Counted from the first letter of the stretch, positions 15,423-25,429 are shown. The stretch: 64,000 nucleotides of DNA from Amycolatopsis sp. WQ 127309 (GCF_023023025.1 NZ_CP095481.1:7453001-7517000); one strand, 5' to 3'. Notes: generated by a model from the letters alone, not told the origin. Made by a program: numbers and translations.

Positions 15423-18400
15423 GTGTCAGACTTCGCGGCGATGTACACCCCAGCCGATCTCGCCGACCTGCTCGAATGCGAACACCGCAGCGTCCTGAAC
15501 CAGGCGGTGGCCGCGGGCCTGCCGGGCGCGCCACGGCCCGGCCCGACGCCCGACGAACAGGGCCGCAGCGCGGCGGAGACCATGCTCGCCGGGTTCCGCG
15601 CCGAAGGCCGCGCGGTGGCCGAGATCGACGTCCGCGACCTGGCCGCCGCCGCGAAGGCGACCGAAGCGGCGTTGCGGGACGGCGTCCCGGTGATCCACCG
15701 GGCCGTCCTGCACGACGGTGACTTCTCGGGCCGTGCGGACTTCCTGGTCCAGGACGGCGAAGGCCGGTACGAGGTCTACGACGCGAAGCCGGCCCGCCAG
15801 GCGAAGCCCGCCGCGGTGGTGCAGCTGACGGCGTTCGCCGACGCGCTGACCCGGGCCGGCCGGCCGGCCGGGCCCCACCTGCACCTGCGCCAAGCCGACG
15901 GCGGCACCCGCACCCTGCGCGTCGACGACTTCCGGCCCCTGGTCGACCGCCTGCGGACCCGGCTGCGCGGCCGGGTGCCGAGCCTGCCCGCGCAGCTGTG
16001 GGCCGACGACCGCCCGGCCTGCGCGAGCTGCGGGTTCGCCCAGCACTGCACGTCGGCCCGGGAGGCCGACCGCGATCTTTCGCTCGTCGCCGGGATGCGC
16101 GGCGACCAGCGCCGCAAGCTCGTCGCCGCCGGGCTCGGCTCGATCGACGCGCTGGCCGCGGCCGGGCCGGCCGACCGGCCGCGCGACCTGTCCGTCACGG
16201 CGTTCGCGGCCCTGCGCGCCCAGGCCGCGCTGCAGGTCCGGCAGGACAGGACCGGCGACGTCTCCTACGAGATCGTCGAGCCCGGGGTGCTGGCCGAGCT
16301 GCCGGCCCCCGCGCCGGGCGACGTCTTCCTCGACCTCGCGGGCGATCCGCACGCGTTGTCGGGCGAGGGCCTGGAGTACCTCTTCGGCGCGGTCACCACG
16401 GAAGACGGCCAGGCGTTCACGCCGTTCTGGGCGCACAGCCGCGCCCAGGAGAAGCGGGCGTTCGAGGAGTTCGTCGACTTCGCCGAGGCGCGCGTCGCCG
16501 AGCACCCCGGCTCGCACGTCTACCACTACGCGCCCTACGAGGTCACCGCGATCAAGCGGCTCGCGGCGGTGCACGGCACCCGCGAGGAGGCCGTCGACCA
16601 GCTGCTGCGCGGCGGCGCGGTCGTGGACCTGTACGCCGTGGTGCGCAAGGCGTTGCGCGTGTCCCAGCGGTCCTACTCGATCCGCTACCTCGAAGCGCTC
16701 TACATGCCCGGCGCGCGCGAGGGCAGCGGGAAGACCGCCGTGTCGGACGTCGAGGCCTACGAGGAGTACCTGGCGCTGTCCGGGGAACCGGAGCGCGCCG
16801 GGGAGATCCTGCGCGGCATCGCCGACACCACCGAGTACGACTGCGTCTCGACGCTGCGGCTGTTCGAGTTCCTCCACCAGATCCGGGCCGACGCCGGGAT
16901 CGACCTCCCGGAGCCGGTCGAGGAGTCCGCCGAGGACGCGCTGATCCGGCAGACCGAAGAGGACGTCGCCGCCGAGCGGCGCGCCGAACGGGCCGCGCAG
17001 CTGGCCGCGCTGGTCGACCCGCTGCTCGACGGCCTGCCCGACGACCCGGGCGCCTTCACCCCCGACGAACGCGCCCGCGCGCTGCTGGCGGCGTCGGTCG
17101 GCTACCACCGCCGCGAGACCAACCCGGCGTGGTGGGAGTACTTCCGGCAGCTGGCCGCGCCGCTCGGCGACCTCGAGGTCGACACCGCCTGCGCGGTGCC
17201 GGTGGCGCTGGACGCGGGGGAGTGGGTCCCGCCGGCCGGGCGCGTCCGCAACGCGAAGCGGACGCTGCTGCTGACGTGCGACCCGGACCGGCCGCACCCG
17301 TTCGCGCCGGGCGACGACGTCCGGCTGCGCTACGGCGCCACCGCCCGCGACGCCAAGGTCGTCGCCGCGACGGCCGTGGAGCTGACGCTCGAAGAGAGCT
17401 GCCCGCCCGACGCCACCACCGGCGACCGGCCGACCGCCGTGCTGCCCGGCAGCCCGGTGCGCCCGTCGCCGAAGGACGAGGCCGTCGCCGATCTCGCCCG
17501 CCTTGTGGTCGACGCGCTTCCGGTGCTGCCGCGCCACCCCGGCGTCGACCTGCTCCGCCGGACGTCGCCGCGGCTGCTCGGCGGCGCCGCGCTGCCGGAG
17601 CCGGGCGACGACCTGGTCCGCACGGTGATCGAGGCCGTCGACGAGCTGGACGGCTCTGCGCTCGCCGTGCAGGGGCCGCCGGGCGCGGGCAAGACGTACC
17701 TCGCCGGGCGGCTGATCGCCCACCTCGTGCGCGCCGGACGGACCGTCGCGGTCACGTCCAACAGCCACAAGGCCGTGGAAAACGTGCTGAGCGCGGCGAT
17801 GAAGAGCGCGCCCGAGCTGCCGTGCGCCAAGCGCGCGAAGCGGACGCCGGACCCGGCCGCGCCGTGGGACCAGCCGAAGAGCAACCCGGCGCTGGTGAAT
17901 TGGCGCCTGGAGCACGACAACGGGCACCTGGTCGGCGGGACGGCGTGGACGTTCGCCAACGCCGCGATCCGCGAGGAACCGTTCGACCTGCTGATCATCG
18001 ACGAGGCCGGCCAGTTCGCCCTCGCCGACGCGCTCGCCGTGTCGATGTGCGCCAGGAACGTCCTGCTGCTGGGCGATCCGCAGCAGCTGCCGCAGGTCGT
18101 GCAGGGCACGCACCCGGCGGGCGCGGAGGCGTCGGCGCTGGGGCACCTGATCGGCGAGGCCGACATCATGCCGCCGGCGCTGGGCTACTTCCTCGACGAG
18201 ACGCGGCGGATGCACCCGGCCGTGTGCGAGCCGGTGTCGAACCTGTCCTACGCCGGGCGCCTCCACGCCCACCCGTCGGCCGCCGAGCGCGCCATCGAGG
18301 GCGTCGACGCGGGCCTGTACCTGGCCGAGGTCGACCACCACGGCAACACGACCCGCTCGGTGGAGGAAGCCGCGGCCGTCACGGCGATCGTCGCCGGCCT

Positions 18401-18818
18401 GCACGGTCGTTTGTGGACGGACCACGGGACGCCCCGGCCGCTCGGCGACGCCGACATCGTCGTCGTCGCGCCGTACAACCTGCAGGCGCGCACGGTGACG
18501 CGGGCGTTGGAGGAAGCCGGGTTCCCCGGCGTCCGGGTCGGCACGGTCGACCGGTTCCAGGGCCAGGAAGCGCCGGTGGTGATCACCACGATGACGTCGT
18601 CGTCGGCGGTCGACCTGCCGCGCGGGCTGGACTTCCTGCTCTCGCGCAACCGCCTCAACGTCGCCCTGTCGCGGGCCCAGGCGCTGGCGATCCTCGTGTG
18701 CTCACCGAGGCTCGTCGAGGCCGACATCCGGACGGTGGACCAGATGCGGCTGGTCGCGGGCATGATCGGCCTGATGACCGGCGCCGATCCCTGGCCGGTC
18801 ACACCGTCAAGTCCGTGA
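15423..18818 (+). CDS. TM0106-family RecB-like nuclease fused to an SF1 DNA/RNA helicase
   Basis: A 1,131-residue two-part enzyme. The N-terminal half is a RecB-like nuclease of the TM0106 type: an Asp/Lys motif (GRADFLV..YEVYDAKPAR) and four Cys that probably bind an iron-sulfur cluster or zinc (LLECEH near the start, then CASCGFAQHC). A RNase H-like segment follows (DVFLDLAGDP...HYAPYE). The C-terminal third is an SF1 helicase with Walker A QGPPGAGKTYLA, Walker B LLIIDEAGQ, GDPQQLPQV, and motifs V-VI in VDRFQGQE and LSRNRLNVALSRAQ. It probably acts in DNA repair or defence. The GTG at 15423 is used; ATG at 15441 is equally possible, and neither has a strong ribosome site. Confidence 0.88.
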   Translation: MSDFAAMYTPADLADLLECEHRSVLNQAVAAGLPGAPRPGPTPDEQGRSAAETMLAGFRAEGRAVAEIDVRDLAAAAKATEAALRDGVPVIHRAVLHDGDFSGRADFLVQDGEGRYEVYDAKPARQAKPAAVVQLTAFADALTRAGRPAGPHLHLRQADGGTRTLRVDDFRPLVDRLRTRLRGRVPSLPAQLWADDRPACASCGFAQHCTSAREADRDLSLVAGMRGDQRRKLVAAGLGSIDALAAAGPADRPRDLSVTAFAALRAQAALQVRQDRTGDVSYEIVEPGVLAELPAPAPGDVFLDLAGDPHALSGEGLEYLFGAVTTEDGQAFTPFWAHSRAQEKRAFEEFVDFAEARVAEHPGSHVYHYAPYEVTAIKRLAAVHGTREEAVDQLLRGGAVVDLYAVVRKALRVSQRSYSIRYLEALYMPGAREGSGKTAVSDVEAYEEYLALSGEPERAGEILRGIADTTEYDCVSTLRLFEFLHQIRADAGIDLPEPVEESAEDALIRQTEEDVAAERRAERAAQLAALVDPLLDGLPDDPGAFTPDERARALLAASVGYHRRETNPAWWEYFRQLAAPLGDLEVDTACAVPVALDAGEWVPPAGRVRNAKRTLLLTCDPDRPHPFAPGDDVRLRYGATARDAKVVAATAVELTLEESCPPDATTGDRPTAVLPGSPVRPSPKDEAVADLARLVVDALPVLPRHPGVDLLRRTSPRLLGGAALPEPGDDLVRTVIEAVDELDGSALAVQGPPGAGKTYLAGRLIAHLVRAGRTVAVTSNSHKAVENVLSAAMKSAPELPCAKRAKRTPDPAAPWDQPKSNPALVNWRLEHDNGHLVGGTAWTFANAAIREEPFDLLIIDEAGQFALADALAVSMCARNVLLLGDPQQLPQVVQGTHPAGAEASALGHLIGEADIMPPALGYFLDETRRMHPAVCEPVSNLSYAGRLHAHPSAAERAIEGVDAGLYLAEVDHHGNTTRSVEEAAAVTAIVAGLHGRLWTDHGTPRPLGDADIVVVAPYNLQARTVTRALEEAGFPGVRVGTVDRFQGQEAPVVITTMTSSSAVDLPRGLDFLLSRNRLNVALSRAQALAILVCSPRLVEADIRTVDQMRLVAGMIGLMTGADPWPVTPSSP

Positions 18819-18867
18819 ATGCCACATCGAGGGACACTTAGTCCCTCGATGTGGCATTCACGGACTT
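18809..18867. terminator. 27-bp perfect hairpin between convergent genes
   Basis: Arms 18809-18835 and 18841-18867 are exact reverse complements around a 5-base ACTTA loop. The left arm contains the helicase stop codon and the right arm ends 11 bases before the TetR stop. It is likely a bidirectional terminator, but the arm length and sequence (GTCCGTGAATGCCACATC...) are far beyond what termination needs and suggest a dispersed palindromic element. Confidence 0.85.
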
Positions 18868-18878
18868 CGGTGGTCTGA

Positions 18879-19520
18879 TCACCGGGTGGCGTCGCGGAGG
18901 CCGGCTTCGGCGAAGGCGACCACCTCGTCGACCAGGCCGGACAGCTCGCTCGCCGCCGACGTGGCCTTCGCCTGGCCTTCCCGGGTCACGTAGATCTCGC
19001 GCAGGCCCGTGACGACCGTGGCGGCGGCGAGGCGGGGGAGCAGCGCGTCCGGCGGCCGGCCGATGTCCTCGCCGATTCCCGTGGCCACCAGGAGTTCCAG
19101 GTCGCGGTAGCCGGCGCGGGCGCGGCCGCGCAGGTCGTCGTCCTCCATCAGCAGCCGGGCGCGCAAAGCTCGGCGACGCCACACCTGCGCGGGGTCGGCC
19201 TCCTGCTCGAGGTCGCTCGCGTCGAGGGCGCGCATGGTCGCGTGTATCCAGTCGCGCAGCGCCTCCAGCGTGCCGGCCGGCCGCTCGCGCAGGTGCCGGC
19301 CGAGGGACTCGGGGTCGAACGGGTCGTCGGCGAACAGCAGGTCGTCCTTGGCGGGGAAGTGCAGCGTGACCGTGCGGGTCGCGACGTCGGCGCTCGCGGC
19401 GATCTGCGCGATCGTCGTGTCCCGGTAGCCCTGGCTCGCGAAGAGCTCCAAGGCCGCTTCCTGGATGCGGGCGCGGGTCAGGGCCTTCTTGCGCTCACGG
19501 CGGCTGTCTCCGGCGATCAT
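18879..19520 (-). CDS. TetR-family regulator
   Basis: A 213-residue TetR protein. The N-terminal HTH is IQEAALELFASQGYRDTTIAQIAA followed by the recognition helix region TRTVTLHFPAKDDLLF. The C-terminal ligand domain is unassigned. It is divergent from the SDR gene with a 52-bp gap that holds an AT-rich promoter-like stretch (TATTAAT, TACTGTTAT), so it most likely represses the SDR gene and itself. Confidence 0.88.
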   Translation of the reverse strand: MIAGDSRRERKKALTRARIQEAALELFASQGYRDTTIAQIAASADVATRTVTLHFPAKDDLLFADDPFDPESLGRHLRERPAGTLEALRDWIHATMRALDASDLEQEADPAQVWRRRALRARLLMEDDDLRGRARAGYRDLELLVATGIGEDIGRPPDALLPRLAAATVVTGLREIYVTREGQAKATSAASELSGLVDEVVAFAEAGLRDATR

Positions 19521-19572
19521 GACCGAACACTACCACTCGGCCTATTAATGCAGTCCGTGCTACTGTTATGTC

Positions 19573-20391
19573 ATGACGCAGCGAACTGAGACGAAGAGCT
19601 GGTTGATCACGGGAACGTCGAAGGGCTTCGGCCGCGAATGGGCCGAAGCGGCGCTCGAGCGGGGTGATCGGGTCGCGGCCACCGCGCGCGACGTCGAGAG
19701 CCTGCGCCCGCTCGTCGAGCGCTTCGGCGACGCCGTGCTGCCGCTGCGGCTGGACATCACGGACCGCGCGGCGGCGGTCGCGGCCGTCGAAGCGACGGTG
19801 GCGAAGTTCGGGACCCTGGACGTCCTGGTGAACAACGCCGGTTACGGGCACTTCGGCATGGTCGAGGAACTCACCGAAGCGGAGATCCGCGCGGAACTCG
19901 ACACGAACTTCTTCGGCACGCTCTGGCTGACCCAGGCGGCGCTGCCGGTCATGCGCCGGCAGGGCCGCGGCCGGATCATCCAGGTCACCAGCGAGGGCGG
20001 CGTCCGCGCGTTCCCCGGCATCGGGGCCTACCACGCGTCGAAGTGGGCGGTGGAAGGGCTTTCGGAGTCCCTGCGGCAGGAGGTGGCGGCGTTCGGGATC
20101 GACGTCATCTGCCTGGAGCCCGGCCCGTACCGGACGGACTTCGGCGGCGCCAGCGTCCGGACCAGCGCCCCGGACCCGGACTACGACGCCGTCCGCGAGG
20201 CGGGCCGGATCGAGTGGGACCTGGGCGATCCCCGGGCGACCCGCGGGCCGCTGCTGCAACTGGCGGACACCGAGAAGCCGCCGAAGCGGGTCTTCTTCGG
20301 CAAGTCCCTCGCCGCGGTCGAAGAGGAGTACCGCGAGCGCCTGGAAACCTGGCGCGAGTGGGAACCCCTCGCCCAGGCGGCATTCGGCTGA
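19573..20391 (+). CDS. Short-chain dehydrogenase/reductase
   Basis: A 272-residue classical SDR. The cofactor motif TGTSKGFG near residue 13, the NNAG motif, and a catalytic Ser (VTSEGG) with YHASK are present. An Arg after the second strand (ATARD) suggests NADP(H). The C-terminal extension after TDFGG is like that of SDRs often annotated as oxidoreductases of unknown substrate. It is divergent from TetR and is probably its target. Confidence 0.9.
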   Translation: MTQRTETKSWLITGTSKGFGREWAEAALERGDRVAATARDVESLRPLVERFGDAVLPLRLDITDRAAAVAAVEATVAKFGTLDVLVNNAGYGHFGMVEELTEAEIRAELDTNFFGTLWLTQAALPVMRRQGRGRIIQVTSEGGVRAFPGIGAYHASKWAVEGLSESLRQEVAAFGIDVICLEPGPYRTDFGGASVRTSAPDPDYDAVREAGRIEWDLGDPRATRGPLLQLADTEKPPKRVFFGKSLAAVEEEYRERLETWREWEPLAQAAFG

Positions 20392-20419
20392 ACCCCCGGG
20401 TTCGTGGTTCGCTGGGGGG

Positions 20420-21034
20420 ATGACGAAGGCGGAGCGGTGGCGGCGGTACTGGGACCGCAAGTCCGCGACCTACGACGCGGAGATGGACGTCTGGGACCGC
20501 CGCCTCTTCGGCGACTCGCGGGCGTGGGTGTGCGGGCAGGCGTCGGGTGACGTGCTCGAGGTCGCCGTCGGGACCGGGTTGAACCTGCCGAACTACCCCG
20601 CCGGCGTCCGGCTGACCGGCCTCGACCTCAGCGCCGCAATGCTGGACCTCGCCCGCGACCGCGCGGAGAAGCTCGGCCGCGCGATCACGCTCCAGCAGGG
20701 CAGTGCGCACGAGCTGCCGTTCGCCGACGCGTCCTTCGACACCGTCGTCTGCACCTTCGGCCTCTGCGCGATCCCGGACCACGCGGCCGCGGTGGGGGAG
20801 ATGGCCCGGGTGCTGCGGCCCGCCGGCCGGCTGATCCTGGTGGACCACGTGGCGAGTTCGGTGTGGCCGGTGCGGGGGATGCAGTGGCTGGTCGAGCTGG
20901 CCAGCGTGCCCCTGGCCGGCGAGCACTTCCGGCGCCGGCCGCTGAAGGACGTCGAGGCGCTGGGGCTGGTCGTCGAACGGCGGGAGCGGTTCAAGGCGGG
21001 ACTCGTCGAGCGGCTGGTCGCCCGTCATGGATGA
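20420..21034 (+). CDS. Class I SAM-dependent methyltransferase
   Basis: A 204-residue methyltransferase. SAM-binding motif I is VLEVAVGTGLNLPNY, the acidic residue LTGLDLS, and motif IV DTVVCTFGLCAIPD. It resembles UbiE/PmtA-type lipid or small-molecule methyltransferases. The substrate cannot be assigned. It starts 29 bases after the SDR and its stop overlaps the following DksA-type gene by 8 bases, so the three are probably co-transcribed. Confidence 0.88.
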   Translation: MTKAERWRRYWDRKSATYDAEMDVWDRRLFGDSRAWVCGQASGDVLEVAVGTGLNLPNYPAGVRLTGLDLSAAMLDLARDRAEKLGRAITLQQGSAHELPFADASFDTVVCTFGLCAIPDHAAAVGEMARVLRPAGRLILVDHVASSVWPVRGMQWLVELASVPLAGEHFRRRPLKDVEALGLVVERRERFKAGLVERLVARHG

Positions 21035-21377
21035 GCGCGTCGCGACGGAGCTGATCGCGCGGGCCCGTGCCGAGACCGAGCGGCTGGCCGCCTCGCTGGC
21101 CCGGCAGCGCGACGGCATCGTCGAGGCGTCGGAGTTCACCAGCAACGACGACGAGCACGACCCGGAAGGCGCCACGATCGCGTTCGAACGGGCACAGGTC
21201 CAGGCGATGCTGCGGCAGGCCCATGACGACCTCGCGGACCTCGGCCGCGCCGCCGAGCGGGTGCGCGCCGGCACGTACGAGACCTGCGAACGCTGCGGCG
21301 GCCCGATCGCCGAAGAGCGCCTCGCCGCCCTCCCGGCGACGCGGATCTGCATCGCCTGCGCGAACAAGAAGCGCTGA
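21027..21377 (+). CDS. DksA/TraR C4 zinc-finger protein
   Basis: A 116-residue protein with a coiled-coil N-terminal half and a C-terminal four-cysteine zinc finger (CERCGG ... CIACANKKR). DksA/TraR proteins enter the RNA polymerase secondary channel and tune transcription; small actinobacterial members such as RbpA-independent DksA-like proteins have less clear roles. The ATG overlaps the methyltransferase stop. Confidence 0.88.
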   Translation: MDERVATELIARARAETERLAASLARQRDGIVEASEFTSNDDEHDPEGATIAFERAQVQAMLRQAHDDLADLGRAAERVRAGTYETCERCGGPIAEERLAALPATRICIACANKKR

Positions 21378-21470
21378 GCTGATCGAGTGTCTTCTTCGAC
21401 ATCATCCGGACAGGAATGACGCCGTTTCTTGTTTCACCGCCGGGATGGTTGTAGACAGTCCCTCGGCTGA

Positions 21471-21484
21471 TTGAAACGTTTTTA
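21471..21484. promoter_or_regulatory. LacI-type operator upstream of the GH78 gene
   Basis: TTGAAACGTTTTTA has the ACGT-centred arms (TGAAACGTTT) of LacI-family operators. It lies 18 bases before the start codon at 21503, where bound repressor would block transcription or initiation. No lacI gene is nearby. Confidence 0.55.
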
Positions 21485-21502
21485 TGGCGTCAGGAGACGT
21501 TC

Positions 21503-24500
21503 ATGCGCCGGTCGGGAACCTCGATGAAGAGACGGGCGGTCGTCGTCGCGCTCGCACTCGCCGCGGCGGTCGTGCCCGCCACGACCGCGAGCGCGGAACC
21601 GGCGCACGGAGGCCCGCTGCCACCGACCGCGCTGCGGGCCGACGGCCAGGCCTCGAACGTCCTGGCCGGCAGTCCCCGGCCGACGCTGGCGTGGACGGTC
21701 AACGACCTCGGTCGCGCGGAAACCCAGACGGCGTACGAGATCCGCGTCGACGGCCCGCGGTCCCACTGGGACTCCGGCCGGGTGGTTTCGGGCAACTCGG
21801 TCGATGTCGCCTATACCGGGCCCGCGTTGGACAGCGACCGCACCTACGAATGGTCGGTGCGGACCTGGAACAGCGAAGGCCGGCAGTCGCCGTGGTCGGC
21901 GCCCGCCCGCTTCGACACCGGCTTGCTGCAGCCGGCCGACTGGTCCGCCTGGTGGCTGCAGGTCGACGACGGCGCGCTCGTCCGCGGCGGCTTCGACGTC
22001 ACCAAGCCCGTCGCCCGCGCCCGGCTGTACTTCGGCGCGCAGGGCGTCGCCGAACCGCACCTCAACGGCGCCCGCGTCCAGCCCCAGCAGGTGCTCGACT
22101 CCGCCGTCACCGACTACGCCGCCCGCGTGCTCTACCGCGACCTCGACGTCACGAAGCTGCTCAAACCCGGCCACAACGCGCTCGCGTTCATGGCCGGCAA
22201 GGGCCAGTACACCGGCCGGCCCGCGCTCGTCGCCCAGGTCGACGTCACCTACACCGACGGCTCGACCGCGCGGTTCGGCACCGGCACCGACTGGAAGGCC
22301 CACGCCGGCCCGGTGACCGGCGACGACTTCTACTACGGCGAAACCTACGACGCCCGCAAGGAGATCGCGGGCTGGGACACCGCCGGGTTCGACGCCGGCG
22401 CCTGGCCCGCCGCGCACGCCGTCGCCCCCGCGTCCCACCGCCGGAGTCTGGCGCAGGGCAAGCTGGTGACGGCCTCGGACACGACCACCTGCTGCGGCTG
22501 GTCCCCGGCGGCCGCGACCGACGGCATCGACGGCTCGATCGACGCGTCCGAGGGCTACCACTCCGCCATCGAATCCAGTGCCGACAACACGAAGTGGGCC
22601 CAGGTCGACCTCGGCTCGGCCCAACGCCTCGGCTCGGTGACGCTGTTCCCGGCGCGCCCGACCAACGACACCTCGGGTGACGTCGTCGGCGCCGGCTTCC
22701 CGGTGCGCTACCGGGTCCAGGTCAGCGACGACCCGGCGTTCGCCACCGCGACGACCGTCGCCGACCGCACCGGCGCCGACCAGGCCAACCCCGGCACCGC
22801 GGCCGTCACCCTGCCCGCGAACGTCACCGGCCGGTACGTCCGGGTGACCGCGACGAAACTCGCCTGCGCCGGCACCAGCTGCACCTTCCGGCTGGCCGAG
22901 ATCGGCGTCCACGGCCCGAATCCCGCCGTCGTCAGCAGCGGCGTCACGCAGCTGCAGGCCGACGTCACCCCGCCGACCCGGATCGTCGCGAACCACGACC
23001 CGGTCAAGGAAACCCGGCCCGCGCCGGGGGTGCGCGTCTACGACTTCGGCCAGAACCGCACCGGCCAGGCGACGCTGCGGGCCGCGCAGCCCGCCGGCAC
23101 GACGGCGTCGCTGAAGAAGGGCGAGATCCTCGACGCGAACGGCCGCGTCTCGACCGCGAACATCAGCTTCAACGGCGCCGAGCCGCCGCGGCAGACCGAC
23201 CACTACACGTTCAGCGGCACCGGCACCGAGACGTACCTGCCGCACTTCAACTACGCGGGCTTCCGCTACGCCGAGCTGACCGGCGTGCCCGACGACGCCG
23301 CCGTCACCGTGACCGCGCAGGAGATCCACACCGATGTCGCCGCGACGGGCCGGTTCGGCACCTCGGACCCGGGGCTCGACCAGATCCAGGCCGCCGTCAC
23401 GCAGACCCAGCTGAACAACCTCGAGTCGATCCAGATGGACTGCCCGACCCGGGAACGCCACGGCTGGCTCGGCGACGCCGCCGACTCGGACCAGGAGGCG
23501 ATGGCCAACTTCGACATGCAGGCGTTCTACACGAAGTGGCTCGGCGACATGGTCACCAGCGCCGGCGCCGACGGCAGCCTGCCGTCGGTCGCGCCGGTCA
23601 ACGGCCGCACGGACTGGCTCACCGACCCGGCGTGGGGCACGGCGTACCCGCAGATCATCTGGGACTCCTACACCCAGTACGGCAACGCGCAGCTGCTCGC
23701 CACCCACTACGACCACGTCAAGGCGTGGGTCGACTACCTCGGCGCCATCAGCGACGCCGACCACGTCGTCGTCAACCCGCCGACGTCCTGGGGTGACGAC
23801 TGGCTCTCGACGGTCAGCACGCCGCACGGCTACTTCCAGACCGGCTTCTCCTACCTCGACGCGCAGCTGCTCGCGAAGATGGCCGCAGCACTGGGAAACC
23901 GGGCCGACGCCACCAAGTACAACGCGCTGGCCGCGCAGATCGCCACGGGCTTCCTCAAGCGTTTCTACTCCGCCGAGACCGGCGTCTTCGGCACCGGGAC
24001 GCAGCTGTCCTACGCCCTGCCGCTGGTGTTCGGGCTCGTCCCGGCCGGCCGCGAGCAGTCCACAGTGGACCGCCTGGTCGCCGACGTCGCCGCGCACCAG
24101 AACCACGTCACGACCGGCTTCGTCGGCACCACGCTGGTGTTCCAGGCGCTGGGCAAGTACCAGCGCAACGACGTCGCGCTCGCGATCGCGCAGCGCACCG
24201 ACTACCCGAGCTTCGGCTACATGGTGAACCAGGGCCCCGGGACGATCTGGGAGAAGTGGGACAACTCCTCGGCGCCGGACGGCACGTCGTCGAAGGACCA
24301 CATCGGGCTCGGCGGCGCGATCGGCCAGTGGTTCCAGCAGCAGCTCGCCGGGATCCAGCCCGGCACCCCCGGCTGGCGCGAGTTCACCCTCGCCCCCGCC
24401 GTCGCCGGGAACCTCACCCACGTGACGGCGCAGCAGCAGACCGTCCGGGGGACCGTGGTGAGTGCGTGGCAGCGTGACGGCAGCACCCTCACCTACCACG

Positions 24501-25429
24501 CCACGGTTCCGGTCGGCGCGAAGGCGACGATCCGGCTGCCGCTGCTCGGCGGCAAGCAGTCGTCCGTGCGGGAGAACGGCCGGACGATCTTCGCCGACGG
24601 CCACGCCGCCCAGGCCGACCCCGGCCTGACGGTCGGCCGGGCCGACGACGAGACGCTCACCCTGACCGCCGGTTCGGGCGACTACACGTTCACCGTGACG
24701 CCGCCGCGCACGCCGTTCACCCGGCTCGCGCTCACCACGGGCACACCCGCCGCGATCACCGCGGGCGGCAGCGGTGACGTCCCGGTCGTCGTCGAGGGAC
24801 GGTCCACTGTGGCCGGTCAGGCGACCCTCGGCGCGCAGGTGCCCGCGGGCTGGACCGCCACGACGACCGCGATCCCGTTGACCCCGGCCACCTCCGAGAC
24901 GCCGGGCAGTGTGCGGATCACCGTGCCCGCCGGCGCCAAGAGCGGCCTCTACCCGGTGACGCTGACCGTGAAGCCACCACGCGGTGAGGCGGTGAAGACG
25001 ACCGTGAACGTGCCGGTGTTCGGCAGCTGGGCGAGCGGCGCGACGGCGACGGCGTCGAGTGAGCACGCACCGAACGTCGTCGACGGCGCCACCCGCACCT
25101 ACCTGGCGTCGAACGCGATCGACCACGACCTCGCGACCTTCTGGAACGACGACACCGACAGCCAGTACCCGGACACGCTCACCGTCACGGCGCCCGCCGC
25201 GACCGCGCTGACCGGCGTCGGCTTCGCGTCCAACCCGGACGGCGTCCCGACCGACTTCACCGTGCAGACCTGGGACGGCGCTCAGTGGGCCGACCAGGTC
25301 CACGTCACCGGCAACACCGCCGTCCACCGGTGGATCCCGTTCCCGGCGCCGGTGACCACGACCCAGGTGCGGATCGCCGTCGCGGCCGCGCAGAACAGTT
25401 TCTCGAGGATCGCGGAGGTGACGCCGTGA
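21503..25429 (+). CDS. Secreted alpha-L-rhamnosidase, GH78, with discoidin-type domains
   Basis: A 1,308-residue exported enzyme that cleaves terminal alpha-L-rhamnose. ATG at 21503 lies 8 bases after AGGAG and a Sec signal peptide ends near ASAEP. In order: an N-terminal Ig-like domain (from LRADG), a GH78 N-terminal beta domain (DWSAWWLQ), an inserted F5/8-type discoidin domain (about 315-470), the GH78 concanavalin-like domain with FGQNRTGQA, the (alpha/alpha)6 barrel with DCPTRERHGWLGD (Glu651) and GTIWEKWD (Glu917), a C-terminal beta domain, then a NEW3-like segment and a second discoidin-type domain. The added carbohydrate-binding domains suggest a polysaccharide substrate such as rhamnogalacturonan. 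The stop overlaps the GH3 gene. Confidence 0.93.
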   Translation: MRRSGTSMKRRAVVVALALAAAVVPATTASAEPAHGGPLPPTALRADGQASNVLAGSPRPTLAWTVNDLGRAETQTAYEIRVDGPRSHWDSGRVVSGNSVDVAYTGPALDSDRTYEWSVRTWNSEGRQSPWSAPARFDTGLLQPADWSAWWLQVDDGALVRGGFDVTKPVARARLYFGAQGVAEPHLNGARVQPQQVLDSAVTDYAARVLYRDLDVTKLLKPGHNALAFMAGKGQYTGRPALVAQVDVTYTDGSTARFGTGTDWKAHAGPVTGDDFYYGETYDARKEIAGWDTAGFDAGAWPAAHAVAPASHRRSLAQGKLVTASDTTTCCGWSPAAATDGIDGSIDASEGYHSAIESSADNTKWAQVDLGSAQRLGSVTLFPARPTNDTSGDVVGAGFPVRYRVQVSDDPAFATATTVADRTGADQANPGTAAVTLPANVTGRYVRVTATKLACAGTSCTFRLAEIGVHGPNPAVVSSGVTQLQADVTPPTRIVANHDPVKETRPAPGVRVYDFGQNRTGQATLRAAQPAGTTASLKKGEILDANGRVSTANISFNGAEPPRQTDHYTFSGTGTETYLPHFNYAGFRYAELTGVPDDAAVTVTAQEIHTDVAATGRFGTSDPGLDQIQAAVTQTQLNNLESIQMDCPTRERHGWLGDAADSDQEAMANFDMQAFYTKWLGDMVTSAGADGSLPSVAPVNGRTDWLTDPAWGTAYPQIIWDSYTQYGNAQLLATHYDHVKAWVDYLGAISDADHVVVNPPTSWGDDWLSTVSTPHGYFQTGFSYLDAQLLAKMAAALGNRADATKYNALAAQIATGFLKRFYSAETGVFGTGTQLSYALPLVFGLVPAGREQSTVDRLVADVAAHQNHVTTGFVGTTLVFQALGKYQRNDVALAIAQRTDYPSFGYMVNQGPGTIWEKWDNSSAPDGTSSKDHIGLGGAIGQWFQQQLAGIQPGTPGWREFTLAPAVAGNLTHVTAQQQTVRGTVVSAWQRDGSTLTYHATVPVGAKATIRLPLLGGKQSSVRENGRTIFADGHAAQADPGLTVGRADDETLTLTAGSGDYTFTVTPPRTPFTRLALTTGTPAAITAGGSGDVPVVVEGRSTVAGQATLGAQVPAGWTATTTAIPLTPATSETPGSVRITVPAGAKSGLYPVTLTVKPPRGEAVKTTVNVPVFGSWASGATATASSEHAPNVVDGATRTYLASNAIDHDLATFWNDDTDSQYPDTLTVTAPAATALTGVGFASNPDGVPTDFTVQTWDGAQWADQVHVTGNTAVHRWIPFPAPVTTTQVRIAVAAAQNSFSRIAEVTP

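Noticed and set aside
15423..18818. Cas4-Cas1-like or other named defence system
   Set aside because: The nuclease half fits the TM0106 family and the helicase is SF1, but there are no neighbouring defence genes to support a named system.
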